NCBI GenBank assembly: GCA_945883815.1
Contig: CAMCYJ010000001.1
Span: 23,618-87,617 of the forward strand
DNA: 64,000 bases
Source: Akkermansia muciniphila
GTDB taxonomy: Bacteria > Verrucomicrobiota > Verrucomicrobiia > Limisphaerales > UBA9464
Reading direction: 5' to 3'
Position numbers and translations under genes: made by a program. Within the stretch, counting starts at the first letter, position 1. Every line of letters starts with the position of its first letter. Below are positions 33,441 through 42,800 of this stretch, in pieces. Below the pieces are notes generated by a model. The model saw nothing but the letters and a program-made list of their open reading frames with translations, was not told where the DNA came from and made no database searches.

Positions 33441-33471
33441 AACAGGCCGCCCGACAAGGCGGCCTGTTTTC
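33441..33471. terminator. Bidirectional rho-independent terminator
   Basis: AACAGGCCGCC (33441-33451) and GGCGGCCTGTT (33458-33468) form a perfect 11-bp stem with loop CGACAA, followed by TTT. Mirrored on the minus strand it also ends in T after the stem. It lies between the convergent esterase and epimerase genes. Confidence 0.85.
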
Positions 33472-33491
33472 GTATCCACTGATCCGAAGTG

Positions 33492-34430
33492 TCAAGGTTG
33501 GTACCACTTCAGCGTGTCCCTCAGGCCCTCTTCCCAGCCCACCTTGGGGTTGTAACCAAACGCATCGCGTGCCGCGGAGATATCCGCCAGCGAATGGCGC
33601 ACATCCCCTACGCGCGGCTCCCGATGGCCTGGGACAATTTGTTGCCCGGTGATGGCATTCAAACTCCCCATCAGCCGGAGCAAACTGATGCCTTCACCAC
33701 AGGCGATGTTGAAAAACCGCCCTGCCACCGCGGATTCTGGGGCCTCGGCCACGGCGATGTTCGCTTCCACCACATTGGACACATGGACGAAATCGCGAGT
33801 CTGAAGACCATCGCCGAAAATGACCGGTGTTTCCCCGCGAAGGGCCTGCGTGCAGAAACGCGCGATCACTCCCGAGTAAGGCGAGTTGAAGGACTGCCGC
33901 GGCCCGAAGACATTGAAGTAGCGCAGCGACACCGTCGGCAATCCATGGAACTGATGGAACATCCGGCCATAGGTTTCCGACGCATACTTTTGCAACGCGT
34001 ACGGCGAGAGCGGCTCGGGCGGCAAACCCTCGTGTTTGGCCGGGGTTTCATTGTTGCCGTAGATAGCCGAAGACGATGCGAACACCCATCGGCGCACCCC
34101 TGCAGCTCGGGATGCCTCCAGCAATTGGACCGCCGCGGTGAGATTGGTGTGATTCGAAGACACCGGCTCGGCAATGGACCGCGGCACACTGGGCATGGCC
34201 GCCTCATGGAACACCCAATCGCAACCTTGAACGGCGCGCCGCACCAATGCCTCGTCACCAACATCGCCTTCGATGACCTCCACCGGATCGCCCGCGCGGA
34301 TCCAGGCCAGATTATCGCGAGAACCGAGCGAAAAATCGTCCAATACCACCACCTGATGCCCCCGACGGACCAAGGCCTCCGACAAATGCGATCCGATGAA
34401 CCCGGCACCGCCGGTGACCAATGCTTTCAT
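33492..34430 (-). CDS. NAD-dependent sugar-nucleotide epimerase/dehydratase (SDR, GalE/WbpP-like)
   Basis: A 312-residue extended SDR. Rossmann G-G-A-G-F-I-G-S-H-L at residues 7-16, D-D-F-S-L-G-S near 31, catalytic S-S-S-A-I-Y near 119 and Y-A-L-Q-K near 143-147 (Y-x-x-x-K). The segments R-Y-F-N-V-F-G-P-R-Q and G-D-G-L-Q-T-R-D-F-V-H-V are characteristic of UDP-sugar 4-epimerases acting on N-acetylated or uronic sugars. It is the last gene of a minus-strand run after the deoxyhypusine-synthase-like protein, 120 bases downstream. It likely supplies a sugar nucleotide for surface polysaccharide. Exact substrate not assignable. Confidence 0.85.
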   Translation of the reverse strand: MKALVTGGAGFIGSHLSEALVRRGHQVVVLDDFSLGSRDNLAWIRAGDPVEVIEGDVGDEALVRRAVQGCDWVFHEAAMPSVPRSIAEPVSSNHTNLTAAVQLLEASRAAGVRRWVFASSSAIYGNNETPAKHEGLPPEPLSPYALQKYASETYGRMFHQFHGLPTVSLRYFNVFGPRQSFNSPYSGVIARFCTQALRGETPVIFGDGLQTRDFVHVSNVVEANIAVAEAPESAVAGRFFNIACGEGISLLRLMGSLNAITGQQIVPGHREPRVGDVRHSLADISAARDAFGYNPKVGWEEGLRDTLKWYQP

Positions 34431-34550
34431 GAGCCGCCACCTAATCGTCTGCCAAAAACCGGGTCAAGGACCGAGCCGTGCAAGCAACCCGAAGTTGAGG
34501 GTGATCAGGCCTAACGGTTCGTAGCCCACCGTGTAGGCCGCGCCCCCGGA

Positions 34551-35723
34551 TCATCCCACGAGTTCCCGATGCAGGTGATGAACGAGCGTGGCGTTGTCGC
34601 ACTGCAAGTACTGCATGGACCCGCCCATCCGAGAGAAACTCTTGCAGAACCTCAGGTAGTAGGCCGGGTTCGTCTTGGGAGGTTCCCCTTGGGTCCAGTC
34701 CCAACCGCCCCCGTCCTGAAGGTCCACCACATAAATACTGTGCCCGGACACCGGGCCCTTGCCCTGTTGGAACCGCAAATTGTGGGCGCAGCTCAAGCTC
34801 TTTTCGAAGACTTGCGGAGCCATGATGGCCGAACCGATGGACAAAACCACGCCCCCGTCCAGCGACTCCACCGCTCCGGCGAAGGACCGAAAATCTTGAG
34901 CAGCCGCCCGCCCAATCACCGCCCCGTTGAACATGGGATGGCAGGAAATGATGTCATATCCGATCCCGGGATGCACCGTCACCGGCACACCCAACCGCCA
35001 CGCCTGAGCCAACAAACTCGCATGCTTCCAGGCATGCGTCACCGAGTGGTGACCAGAGGGCAACTCATGTCGGGCCATGGCCGAAAGCAGTTCGCAACAC
35101 GCCCCGGCCATCGGATCGGACGGAAACTGGCCCACCACCTGCGCCAACGTTTCCGGATCCGGCAAATCGCATCCGTCTTCATGAATGAATTTGCCCAAGG
35201 CCTGACCGTAGCCCAGGCCTTGCAGTGCCCCAGCCATCAAGGCCAAGTGGATGTTCCGCCCCGTCTCATCCCACGTTCCAAAGGTCCCCGCGGCGACGTT
35301 TTCCTCCACCCCCTCCGTGGAGCGTCCCAACCACGCGTATTCCCAATCGTGGATGGTCCCAGCTCCGTTGGTGGCCAAGTGCTGAATGAAACCACCCTCC
35401 ATCAAGCCTGTGAGCAGGGGCACCGCCCCATTGCGAATCAAGTGGGCCCCATACATCAGGATCACCGGTGCTCCCGATTTCCGGGCCGAGCGGATGGCTT
35501 CCACCATGTTGCCCACCGTGTCGGACTGAGCCGAAGACAAGGGAGCCGGGGGGCGATCGGTGGGAATGAGAATGTCCTCCACCCGGGTCAAACTGCGTCG
35601 TTCCTCCAACGGTCGAACCTTCAAGCGCAACAAATCAATCGGCCCCATAGTTTGGGCCATTGGAAAACCCGCCTCCCGCAAAAGAAAGCCCGCAATTCCC
35701 GAGTTGCGCCAATCCAACCTCAT
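34551..35723 (-). CDS. Deoxyhypusine-synthase-like NAD-fold protein
   Basis: A 390-residue protein (start may instead be ATG 35660 or 35648, M-G-P-I-D-L-L-R). The central part V-I-L-M-Y-G-A-H-L-I-R, G-F-I-Q-H-L-A-T-N-G-A-G-T-I-H-D-W-E and G-T-F-G-T-W-D-E-T-G-R resembles the Rossmann-like core of bacterial deoxyhypusine-synthase-family proteins. H-P-G-I-G-Y-D-I-I-S-C-H-P near residue 254 and G-S-A-I-M-A-P-Q-V near 302 add conserved ligand loops. Bacteria lack eIF5A, so the true substrate is likely a polyamine or sugar-linked molecule. I am not sure of the family beyond this resemblance. It lies between a small protein and an epimerase, downstream of two SPFH genes. Confidence 0.55.
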   Translation of the reverse strand: MRLDWRNSGIAGFLLREAGFPMAQTMGPIDLLRLKVRPLEERRSLTRVEDILIPTDRPPAPLSSAQSDTVGNMVEAIRSARKSGAPVILMYGAHLIRNGAVPLLTGLMEGGFIQHLATNGAGTIHDWEYAWLGRSTEGVEENVAAGTFGTWDETGRNIHLALMAGALQGLGYGQALGKFIHEDGCDLPDPETLAQVVGQFPSDPMAGACCELLSAMARHELPSGHHSVTHAWKHASLLAQAWRLGVPVTVHPGIGYDIISCHPMFNGAVIGRAAAQDFRSFAGAVESLDGGVVLSIGSAIMAPQVFEKSLSCAHNLRFQQGKGPVSGHSIYVVDLQDGGGWDWTQGEPPKTNPAYYLRFCKSFSRMGGSMQYLQCDNATLVHHLHRELVG

Positions 35724-35780
35724 GTTCAGACGAAAGATGAGACCGTTGCTACGCCATCGACGGCGGAGAGCCTCAAAAGA

Positions 35781-36071
35781 TCATTGCTCGGCCCACGGAC
35801 GGCTGGGAGGCGGGGGCGGCGGTTCTTTCCAACGCCACGAGGAGGAGTAGGACCAGTTCAACCAGGGAGTCTCCAATCGCCGCCCACCCGGCAGCCCGGA
35901 CTGAAGCAAGGCATCCAACAACCCGCTGGTCATCAACGTACGGTCCACTCTCCAAGTCGGTTTGCCATCCAGCATCATGCGTTCGATGCCATTCAAAAGC
36001 AGAGTGAAGTGAGCCGCCGGCCGATATTCGGGATCTCCGAGGTTGCACGATACACGGGTCATCCCCGGCAC
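35781..36071 (-). CDS. Small conserved-looking hypothetical protein
   Basis: 96 residues, unrecognised. It starts M-P-G-M-T-R-V-S-C-N-L-G-D-P-E-Y-R-P-A-A-H-F and contains L-L-L-N-G-I-E-R-M-M-L-D-G and R-V-D-R-T-L-M-T-S-G-L-L-D-A-L-L. The end is unusual: W-L-N-W-S-Y-S-S-S-W-R-W-K-E-P-P-P-P-P-P-S, with four Trp and a run of six Pro. It fills the 59-base-flanked gap between SPFH gene 2 and the deoxyhypusine-synthase-like gene on the same strand, which supports translation. No signal peptide or membrane helix. Confidence rests on position and amino-acid composition only. Confidence 0.5.
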   Translation of the reverse strand: MPGMTRVSCNLGDPEYRPAAHFTLLLNGIERMMLDGKPTWRVDRTLMTSGLLDALLQSGLPGGRRLETPWLNWSYSSSWRWKEPPPPPPSRPWAEQ

Positions 36072-36130
36072 GCTCCCAATCTATTCCTCAACCCGGACGC
36101 AGGAAACCCAGCCAGCCGTCTGTCATTGCA

Positions 36131-37159
36131 TCACACATTGCCCCGAGGGCCGCCGGGAGCCGTTGGCGGCTTGAAGGGCCAGGCCCCAAGAGGAGACACC
36201 GATGGAACAGCCGATGTTGCTTCAGCAAGAGCAACCCCACCCGCGGCAGGCACCATGTTTGCGGCAGGCACCCCGTCCACTTCGGCCGCCAGCGATTGTT
36301 CCAACAGAGGATGTCCCGGCGGGATGAGAGTAATGCGCCCATTCCCAGCGAGAGCCTTTTGTGTCTCGAGAATGGAAAACAGCGCAGAGGCCACCTCGGG
36401 ATCGCGGGAAACCTCATTCAGCGCGGCGCCCACGAGCTGCGGACGAATGGCCGAAGCCTTCGCGAATTCAATGGCGGCCCGCCGTTCCGCGGTGCTGGTG
36501 ATGATGCTCACCTGATTAGCCCCATCCTGCTTGATGGCCGAAGTCACCTGGCGCAATCGATTGACCACCTTGCTCTCAATTTGCCGGATCATCGCCACAT
36601 CCCGGAAATGCACTTTGCGGATGTAGACCGAACCCAAGCGATACCCCCACTCGTGCGACTTGGGCGAAACCTCATCCCGAACGGTGGAACTCATGCTGTG
36701 CCGATTGATGAGCATCGCATTCAGCGGAAGGTTGCTCAGGCAACGCACCGTGGAATTGCTGACATTGGCACCCAGAGATCCCCGCGGATCGGCGTTCTTG
36801 AACAAGTAGGCGACCGGATCGCTAATGAACATCTCGAACCAAATGCCAATACCCATCGGAGCCCCCTCCTCGGAATTGACCGGCTGACTGCGCTGGTATT
36901 GCTGGTCGAGCCGCATGTCGATCACATGACGAGTGCCCAGCCAATTGACGATGAAGGCGCTCAACCCCAGACGCGGCAAGAGGAAGTGAATTCCGGGTTC
37001 ATCAATGGTGGCCAGGACCTTGCCGAACAGCACGTACACAACGCACTGGCGCTCTGGAACGATGACGTAAACGCCCAGCAGGCGCGCCAGCGCAAAGGCC
37101 ATCGGCACCAAGACCCAGCAACCGATGAATGATAGCAGGAAGGCGATGAGGAAGGTCAT
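36131..37159 (-). CDS. SPFH/band-7 membrane protein 2
   Basis: A 342-residue SPFH-domain protein with an N-terminal membrane anchor of about 28 residues (M-T-F-L-I-A-F-L-L-S-F-I-G-C-W-V-L). The SPFH domain starts V-Y-V-I-V-P-E-R-Q-C-V-V-Y-V-L-F-G-K and contains V-N-S-E-E-G and F-x-I-S-D-P-V-A. A helical C-terminal part, with A-E-R-R-A-A-I-E-F-A-K-A near 225, follows, and the protein ends in a low-complexity A/P tail. It overlaps the preceding SPFH gene by four bases (ATGA), so the two probably form a hetero-oligomeric ring, like HflK/HflC, which modulate the FtsH protease. But similarity to HflC itself is not strong. Confidence 0.8.
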   Translation of the reverse strand: MTFLIAFLLSFIGCWVLVPMAFALARLLGVYVIVPERQCVVYVLFGKVLATIDEPGIHFLLPRLGLSAFIVNWLGTRHVIDMRLDQQYQRSQPVNSEEGAPMGIGIWFEMFISDPVAYLFKNADPRGSLGANVSNSTVRCLSNLPLNAMLINRHSMSSTVRDEVSPKSHEWGYRLGSVYIRKVHFRDVAMIRQIESKVVNRLRQVTSAIKQDGANQVSIITSTAERRAAIEFAKASAIRPQLVGAALNEVSRDPEVASALFSILETQKALAGNGRITLIPPGHPLLEQSLAAEVDGVPAANMVPAAGGVALAEATSAVPSVSPLGAWPFKPPTAPGGPRGNV

Positions 37160-38178
37160 GGGCGGGTCTCCAGAAAAATGCGTTGAGCGCGCTCATACAG
37201 GGCCAAATGCACATTGCGGACATAAGCCGCAAGCACCCTGGATCCGTTGCGTTTGAGTTCGGTCAACTGAGCCACCTGACTGGTGATGGGTTCGACCTCA
37301 GCCAGTGCCCGAAGTGTCTCGATTTCGACCGCACGCCGGGATTGCACGATCTTTTGATCAGCCGATGCCTGAGCCAAGCTGATGTCCGAAGAGACGTGGT
37401 TGTAGGCGGTGTTGATGGCCGCCAGCGCTGAATCAACTTCCGGTGGCGGATCAATGCCAGTGATCAACGACGCATCGAGCGTGATGCCGTACCGCGCAGC
37501 AGAGGTGCGGCATTCGTTGTCCATGTGCTCGTTCAGATCTCGCAGGTTTTTCCGGATGTCGTTGATGGAAATCCCGGAAACAATGGTGGCATCCGGACCA
37601 CCGGTCACGACTTCGGGAGGATTTTGGGGGGAAACCGGCGGCGCGGCCGGCGCCTCGAAGTTGGCTATCCTCTCCCGCAACACGGAGACGAAATAACCCA
37701 TGACATGGACTATGGGGTGCTTCACGCCAAAGAGGTAGGCGTAGAGATTTCGCTCGGAGACTTGGTATCGGATCTGACCGGTCAGACCGGTGTTGAGCTG
37801 GTCCTTGGTGACCGCCTCCAGGATGGTGCCGTTCTGATTGGCAGAAGGATCTTCGGGATCCCAGGCCATGTTCACCGTCTGGGTGGCAATGGACACCTTG
37901 TACACCCGCTCCCAAGGCCATCTGAAATAGGGCCCACCGGGCTGGATGACTCGAACCAGCGGGTAGTTGTAGCGGGATTTCTCCTCACTGTTGAGCGATT
38001 CGGAAATGGCGTCGCCGCTGGTGGTCAAATCTCCCATTCGCTGCGCCCGGCCAAAGGATGTTTTTACGGCGCGCTCGTTCTGGTTCACGGTGTAAAGACC
38101 CGCGACCAGATACCGAACCAGAAACCACACAACGAAGCCGGAAGCGGCACCGAAGATTATCGAGGTGAGTTCGAACAT
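37156..38178 (-). CDS. SPFH/band-7 membrane protein 1 (HflK-like organisation)
   Basis: A 340-residue SPFH protein. ATG 38178 (M-F-E-L-T-S-I-I-F-G) starts a single hydrophobic anchor (to about 28); a TTG five codons earlier is the alternative. T-V-N-Q-N-E-R-A-V-K-T-S-F-G-R-A begins the domain, then G-P-Y-F-R-W-P-W-E-R-V, a motif close to the G-L-H-W-K-x-P-x-V of stomatins and HflK. The second half is helical with A-E-V-E-P-I-T-S-Q-V. An insertion of about 30 residues with many Pro (A-P-A-A-P-P-V-S-P-Q-N-P-P) lies between them. It is the first gene of a five-gene minus-strand run. No promoter can be identified with confidence. Confidence 0.8.
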   Translation of the reverse strand: MFELTSIIFGAASGFVVWFLVRYLVAGLYTVNQNERAVKTSFGRAQRMGDLTTSGDAISESLNSEEKSRYNYPLVRVIQPGGPYFRWPWERVYKVSIATQTVNMAWDPEDPSANQNGTILEAVTKDQLNTGLTGQIRYQVSERNLYAYLFGVKHPIVHVMGYFVSVLRERIANFEAPAAPPVSPQNPPEVVTGGPDATIVSGISINDIRKNLRDLNEHMDNECRTSAARYGITLDASLITGIDPPPEVDSALAAINTAYNHVSSDISLAQASADQKIVQSRRAVEIETLRALAEVEPITSQVAQLTELKRNGSRVLAAYVRNVHLALYERAQRIFLETRP

Positions 38179-38545
38179 GGCCTCTTTTTTCAAACATTAG
38201 CTGAATCAATCACCAAACGCAAATCCTGGCATAGACCCGCTGATCGCCGCACCCGAAAGCGTCCCCAATGGCGCACCGTCCCGAGGGATGGCGTGCAGGT
38301 GTCCGATTCTCTCGGTCACGCCAAGGCCGTAAAAGCTCAAGAAAGGCCGATCTCAGGGTGGCGGCAATTGAACCCCAAACCAAACACTTCGCATCTGTCG
38401 GCCCGCCGCAATCGACTGCATCAGGCGGTGGGCGCGGCGGGCACGGTCGGGGCCGGCTTGCTCTTGCAATCGGGGGCTGTCCCTGTTCCGACCTTCACGG
38501 ACCGGAGCCCGTCACCGACGATCCCACATGCCCTGGCCGCCCGAA
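38179..38545. other. Intergenic region upstream of the SPFH operon
   Basis: GC-rich with no convincing gene. It must hold the SPFH operon promoter (minus strand, near 38180-38230) and the end of the alkaline-phosphatase-like gene. It contains one CTGTCCCTGTTCC stretch near 38476, similar to the CCTGTCCC motif but isolated. Confidence 0.5.
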
Positions 38546-39703
38546 TCAACGGGGCAACACCTCAGCCACCGGCGGAGCCGCCTGAGGACTGGCAGCATTG
38601 AAGTCTTCACCCAGCAGCGCGGCCACGGTCGCGGCCACCTGAGCCTGGCGAACCAATGGTACACCCTTGCGCTCACCCAGAGCCGGGGTATCAGGCCCGA
38701 TGACCGCCATCCACAGGTAGGCCGAGTCGGTGATTTCCCGACCGTGATTCTTCCATGCCACAGGCGCAGGACCCCGACCGTGGTCAGCTGTGATCACCAG
38801 GCTGGTCTTGCCGCGGTATCGCTGCGTGGATTGCACCCGCCTCCACAAGTCCGCCAAAAAGCGGTCGAATCCCTGAGCAGATCGCAAGTACCGCTCGTAG
38901 TTCCCCTCGTGAGCCCAGTCGTCGGTCTCGCCGTAAGAAACGTAGAGGGCGCGCGGTTGGAGGGTGTCGATCGCATGGAACGCAGCGTACCGGACGAAGG
39001 TATCCAACAAGACTCCCGACCAGAGCGTCTTGCTGTGCTCCACCATTTCGTCCAAAGCCCGAGGCACCGGCAGTCGGCGGGTTCCGGGCGGAACATCGAA
39101 CCCGCTCCAAATTGGAAAACCCGCCCGAGGCCCATTCAAGACCCACGGCAGCACATCCCAATTGACCACCGCAGCCACCTTGCCCCGGTATCCCGGCCGG
39201 GTGTTCAGCCACTCGAAAACATTGGTGTTGGCGTTGAGCACCTTGTCATTGCTGTCGATCTTCGGATCGGCAATGCCGGTCAGGAATTCGTTGTAGCCCG
39301 GATACGAGAAATTGCGGCCATTGGTCACCCGGACCTCGGAACCCAGCGCCCGATTGCCCAAAAGCTGACCCTGCCGGGCCACCGTCCCCCACAAGAAGGG
39401 AAAGAGCACCTCGCGGCTTTGTTTGGGATCCGGCCTCCAGAACTCGGCCTTGAGTTCATTGGTTTTGCCGACATTGCCATATTGCTTGGAGATTAGGATT
39501 TCTTCGGCCCCTTGGAATACTTCCTCCTGCCGCAGACCATCGGTGGTCACGAGAATCACATAGCGCGTCTTGTTCGCGGCTTGGGCCGAGAGCAAGAGTC
39601 CCATCACGCTCAAAACGCACAGCGCGAGGCGGAAATGAAGACCCGGAAGGGTTGGGGTTCGAGGCAAGGCGAAGGCAGTCACAGCGAACCGAATCGTGCG
39701 CAC
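38546..39703 (-). CDS. Exported alkaline-phosphatase-superfamily protein
   Basis: About 385 residues from the GTG at 39703 (V-R-T-I-R-F-A-V), the earliest start that gives a short basic lead; the exact start is uncertain. The hydrophobic core L-A-L-C-V-L-S-V-M-G-L-L-L-S-A-Q-A is a signal peptide. The mature part opens R-Y-V-I-L-V-T-T-D-G-L-R-Q-E-E-V-F, in which the Asp and Thr next to it are where this superfamily binds metal and phosphate. Y-G-E-T-D-D-W-A-H-E-G and I-T-A-D-H-G-R-G are further metal-binding motifs. This set fits a metal-dependent phosphodiesterase or phosphomutase. Substrate unknown. It is divergent from the PSC1 gene. Confidence 0.75.
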   Translation of the reverse strand: MRTIRFAVTAFALPRTPTLPGLHFRLALCVLSVMGLLLSAQAANKTRYVILVTTDGLRQEEVFQGAEEILISKQYGNVGKTNELKAEFWRPDPKQSREVLFPFLWGTVARQGQLLGNRALGSEVRVTNGRNFSYPGYNEFLTGIADPKIDSNDKVLNANTNVFEWLNTRPGYRGKVAAVVNWDVLPWVLNGPRAGFPIWSGFDVPPGTRRLPVPRALDEMVEHSKTLWSGVLLDTFVRYAAFHAIDTLQPRALYVSYGETDDWAHEGNYERYLRSAQGFDRFLADLWRRVQSTQRYRGKTSLVITADHGRGPAPVAWKNHGREITDSAYLWMAVIGPDTPALGERKGVPLVRQAQVAATVAALLGEDFNAASPQAAPPVAEVLPR

Positions 39704-39896
39704 ACCCCAACCATCGGTCAACCGACCGTCCGCAGGTGCAACTCTGGGGACAAAATTCCCAGCCGCCCCCTTCTTGAAACCGACTCGACCCACGACACCG
39801 CCGACCCAACACCGGCCCGCCTCCGAGCGAGCGGTTCGTTTTCGCTTTGGCACTGACAAATCGGGTCCATAGTCTCCGAGTAACCACCGCGTTTCC

Positions 39897-42800
39897 ATGG
39901 GCTCAAGAATTCCAACTCCGAACGGCATCCGCTGGGGACTCGCCGGCCTCTTCATTCCTGGCTTGATGGCGGCCCTAGGGCTGAACGCGGCCTCTCCGAG
40001 TCTGGAGTTCAATCGGGACATCCGACGCATTCTTTCGGAGAACTGCTTCCAGTGCCACGGACCTGACGCGGGTGGCGGCAAAGCCGGCAAGAAAACCCTG
40101 CGCTTGGATTTGCCCGAGGCGGCCTACGCCCCGAGAGACGGGCATCCGGCCATCGTCCCCGGGCGACCGGAGCAAAGTGAAGTCATGCGCCGCATCGTCT
40201 CGACCGATCCGGATGACAAGATGCCGCCGCCCGATTCGGGCAAGACCCTGTCGGCCACCGATCGGGCCACTTTGCAAGAGTGGATCCGTCAGGGTGCTAC
40301 GTACTCTCGGCACTGGGCCTATGTCCCGCCGGTTCGTCCCCCGTTGCCGGCCATCGAAGCCCGGACGTGGCCCCGAAATCCCATCGATCAGTTCGTCTTG
40401 GCCCGACTGGAGCAAGAACGTCTGAAGCCCAGTCCGGAGGCCGATTCAATGGCCTTGGAACGCCGCGCCAGCCTCGACTTGACCGGGTTGCCTCCCAAAG
40501 CCATCGAAGCTGGCGACGGCCTAAGCTCTGACTACGAGCGATACGTCGACCAACTGCTGGCGTCGCGGGCCTATGGCGAACACTGGGCCCGTCTGTGGCT
40601 CGATCTGGCGCGTTACGCCGATTCGAGCGGGTATGCCGACGATCCCGCCCGAACGATCTGGGCCTACCGCGACTACGTCACCCGCTCTTTCAACGCCAAC
40701 AAACCATTTGATGTCTTCACCGTGGAACAGCTCGCGGGAGACCTGCTCCCGGAGCCCACCGAAGAACAGCAAATCGCCACCGCGTTCCATCGGAACACGA
40801 TGACCAACAATGAGGGTGGCACCAGCGACGAAGAGTTCCGCAACGTGGCCCTGGTCGATCGGGTCAACACCACTCTGGCGGTTTGGATGGGCACCACCGT
40901 GGCCTGCGCCCAGTGCCACAACCACAAGTACGACCCCATTAGTCAGGAAGACTATTTCCGGTTGTTCGCCATCCTCAACAACACCGCCGACGCGGACCGG
41001 GGCGATGAAAGCCCGGTGATACCGCTCTTCACCGACGAGCAGAAGCGAGCCAAAGCGCAGGCGGAGTCCGAGATCCGCCAAGTCGAGGCGACGCTCGCAC
41101 GGTCCACCCCAGAATTGGCCGAAGACCAAAACCTCTGGGAGGCACGCTGCTCGAAGCCCATCTCCTGGCAAACGATGATCCCGGGCCCGGTTTCCTCCCG
41201 CGCCGGGGCTGAGATCCGCTCGCGAAACGACGGCATTGTGCAGGTGGGGCGTTCCGGAAAAACCGATTCCTACCGGCTGGAACTGTCCTCCAACGAGACG
41301 CAACCCGTTCAGGCCCTCCGCATGGAGGTGTTCCCCGAGGGTGGCACACCCGAGGGTCGCGTGGGACACGCCGAGGGCGACTTCGTTCTCACGCGAGTCC
41401 AAGCCCGCATCGTCCCGGCCAAGCCCCTCGTACCCCAGGCCCGCTTCGTCCGAATCGAACTTCCCGGCAAGGAACGCATCCTGTCCTTGGCCGAGGTGCA
41501 GGTCTTTCAGGGCGACAAAAACCTGGCGCAGTCGGGCGAGGCTCGCCAGAGCACCACTGCCTTCGATGGACCCGCCCGACTGGCCATCGATGGCAACACC
41601 AATGGCGATTTCAACGGCGCCCACTCCACCACCCACACTGAGACCTCCAACAGCCCGTGGTGGGAAGTGGACCTGAAGACCTCGGTGTCCATCGACCGCT
41701 TGACGATTTGGAATCGCACCGACGGATCCCAGGAACGCCTCAGCGGCTTCCGCGTGGTGCTGCTGGATGAGAATCGGGCCCCCGTGTGGGACCAAGTGGT
41801 GGCCGAGCCTCCCAAGCCGAGCAAAGATATGCGGCCTGATGCCTCCCGCTCGGTGGAATTCCGCCTCGCGTCGGCCGACTTCGAGTCCCCGGGATTCGAG
41901 GCATCCCTGGTGCTGACCAATTCCGATCCGTCCAAAAAAGGCTGGTCCGTCGCCCCCCGATTGACCGAACAGCACCACCTGACTCTGGTGCCCACACACC
42001 CCTTCTTGGTGGGGCCCGGCTCCAACCTGGTCATCACGCTCGATCACCTCTCCCAGCGCGAGCACGCCTCCTTGGCCGCCTTCCGGGTCTCCCAAACCTC
42101 CGACCCGCGCGCCGCGGAGATCGCCCAAATCCCGGCCCCGGTGCTGGCCGCCTTGAGCCGACCGGCTCCTCAGCGTTCGCCCGCGGAGAAGTCCATAATT
42201 GCCGCGCATCACCTCTCCGTAGCCCCGCGCCTCCAACCCCAACGGACGCGGTTGGCCGAACTGAAACGCCAACAGTCCGAACGTCGACCGAACACAACGG
42301 TCCCCGTGCTTCGGGAACTGGCGGGCAAGGAACGCCGCAAGACCTTCATTCAACTCCGCGGCAACTACCTGAACCCAGGGCTTGAGGTCCATGAAGGCCT
42401 GCCCCCCGCCCTGGGACCGTCACCCGAAACGGCAGTCCCCGGACGTCTCGAACTGGCCCGGTGGCTGGTGGACCGCCGGAATCCCCTGACCGCACGGGTG
42501 GTGGCCAACCGACTGTGGGAATCGGTTTTCGGCATTGGCTTGGTCCGAACCAGCGAAGAATTCGGCTCCCAGGGAGAACCCCCTTCCCACCCCGAGCTCC
42601 TCGATTGGCTCGCCGTCGAACTCATGGACAGCGGCTGGGACCTGAAGCACCTACTGCGACTCATGGTGACCTCGGCCGCCTACCGGCAATCCTCCAAGAT
42701 CACCCCGGAGCATCTGGCCCGAGACCCAGAGAACCGATGGCTGGCCCGCGGGCCCCGTTTCCGCCTGTCGGCCGAGATGATTCGCGATCAGGCCATGGCC

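Noticed and set aside
34569-36515. 648-codon plus-strand ORF
   Set aside because: It crosses three minus-strand genes with recognisable motifs or consistent spacing, and has no homology.
36131-38178. Naming the SPFH pair hflK and hflC
   Set aside because: The pairing and overlaps match, but I see no specific HflK/HflC sequence signatures, only the general SPFH domain.
40521-42392. 623-codon minus-strand ORF inside the PSC1/DUF1553 gene
   Set aside because: Shadow frame of the real 1160-residue protein, with no domain of its own.
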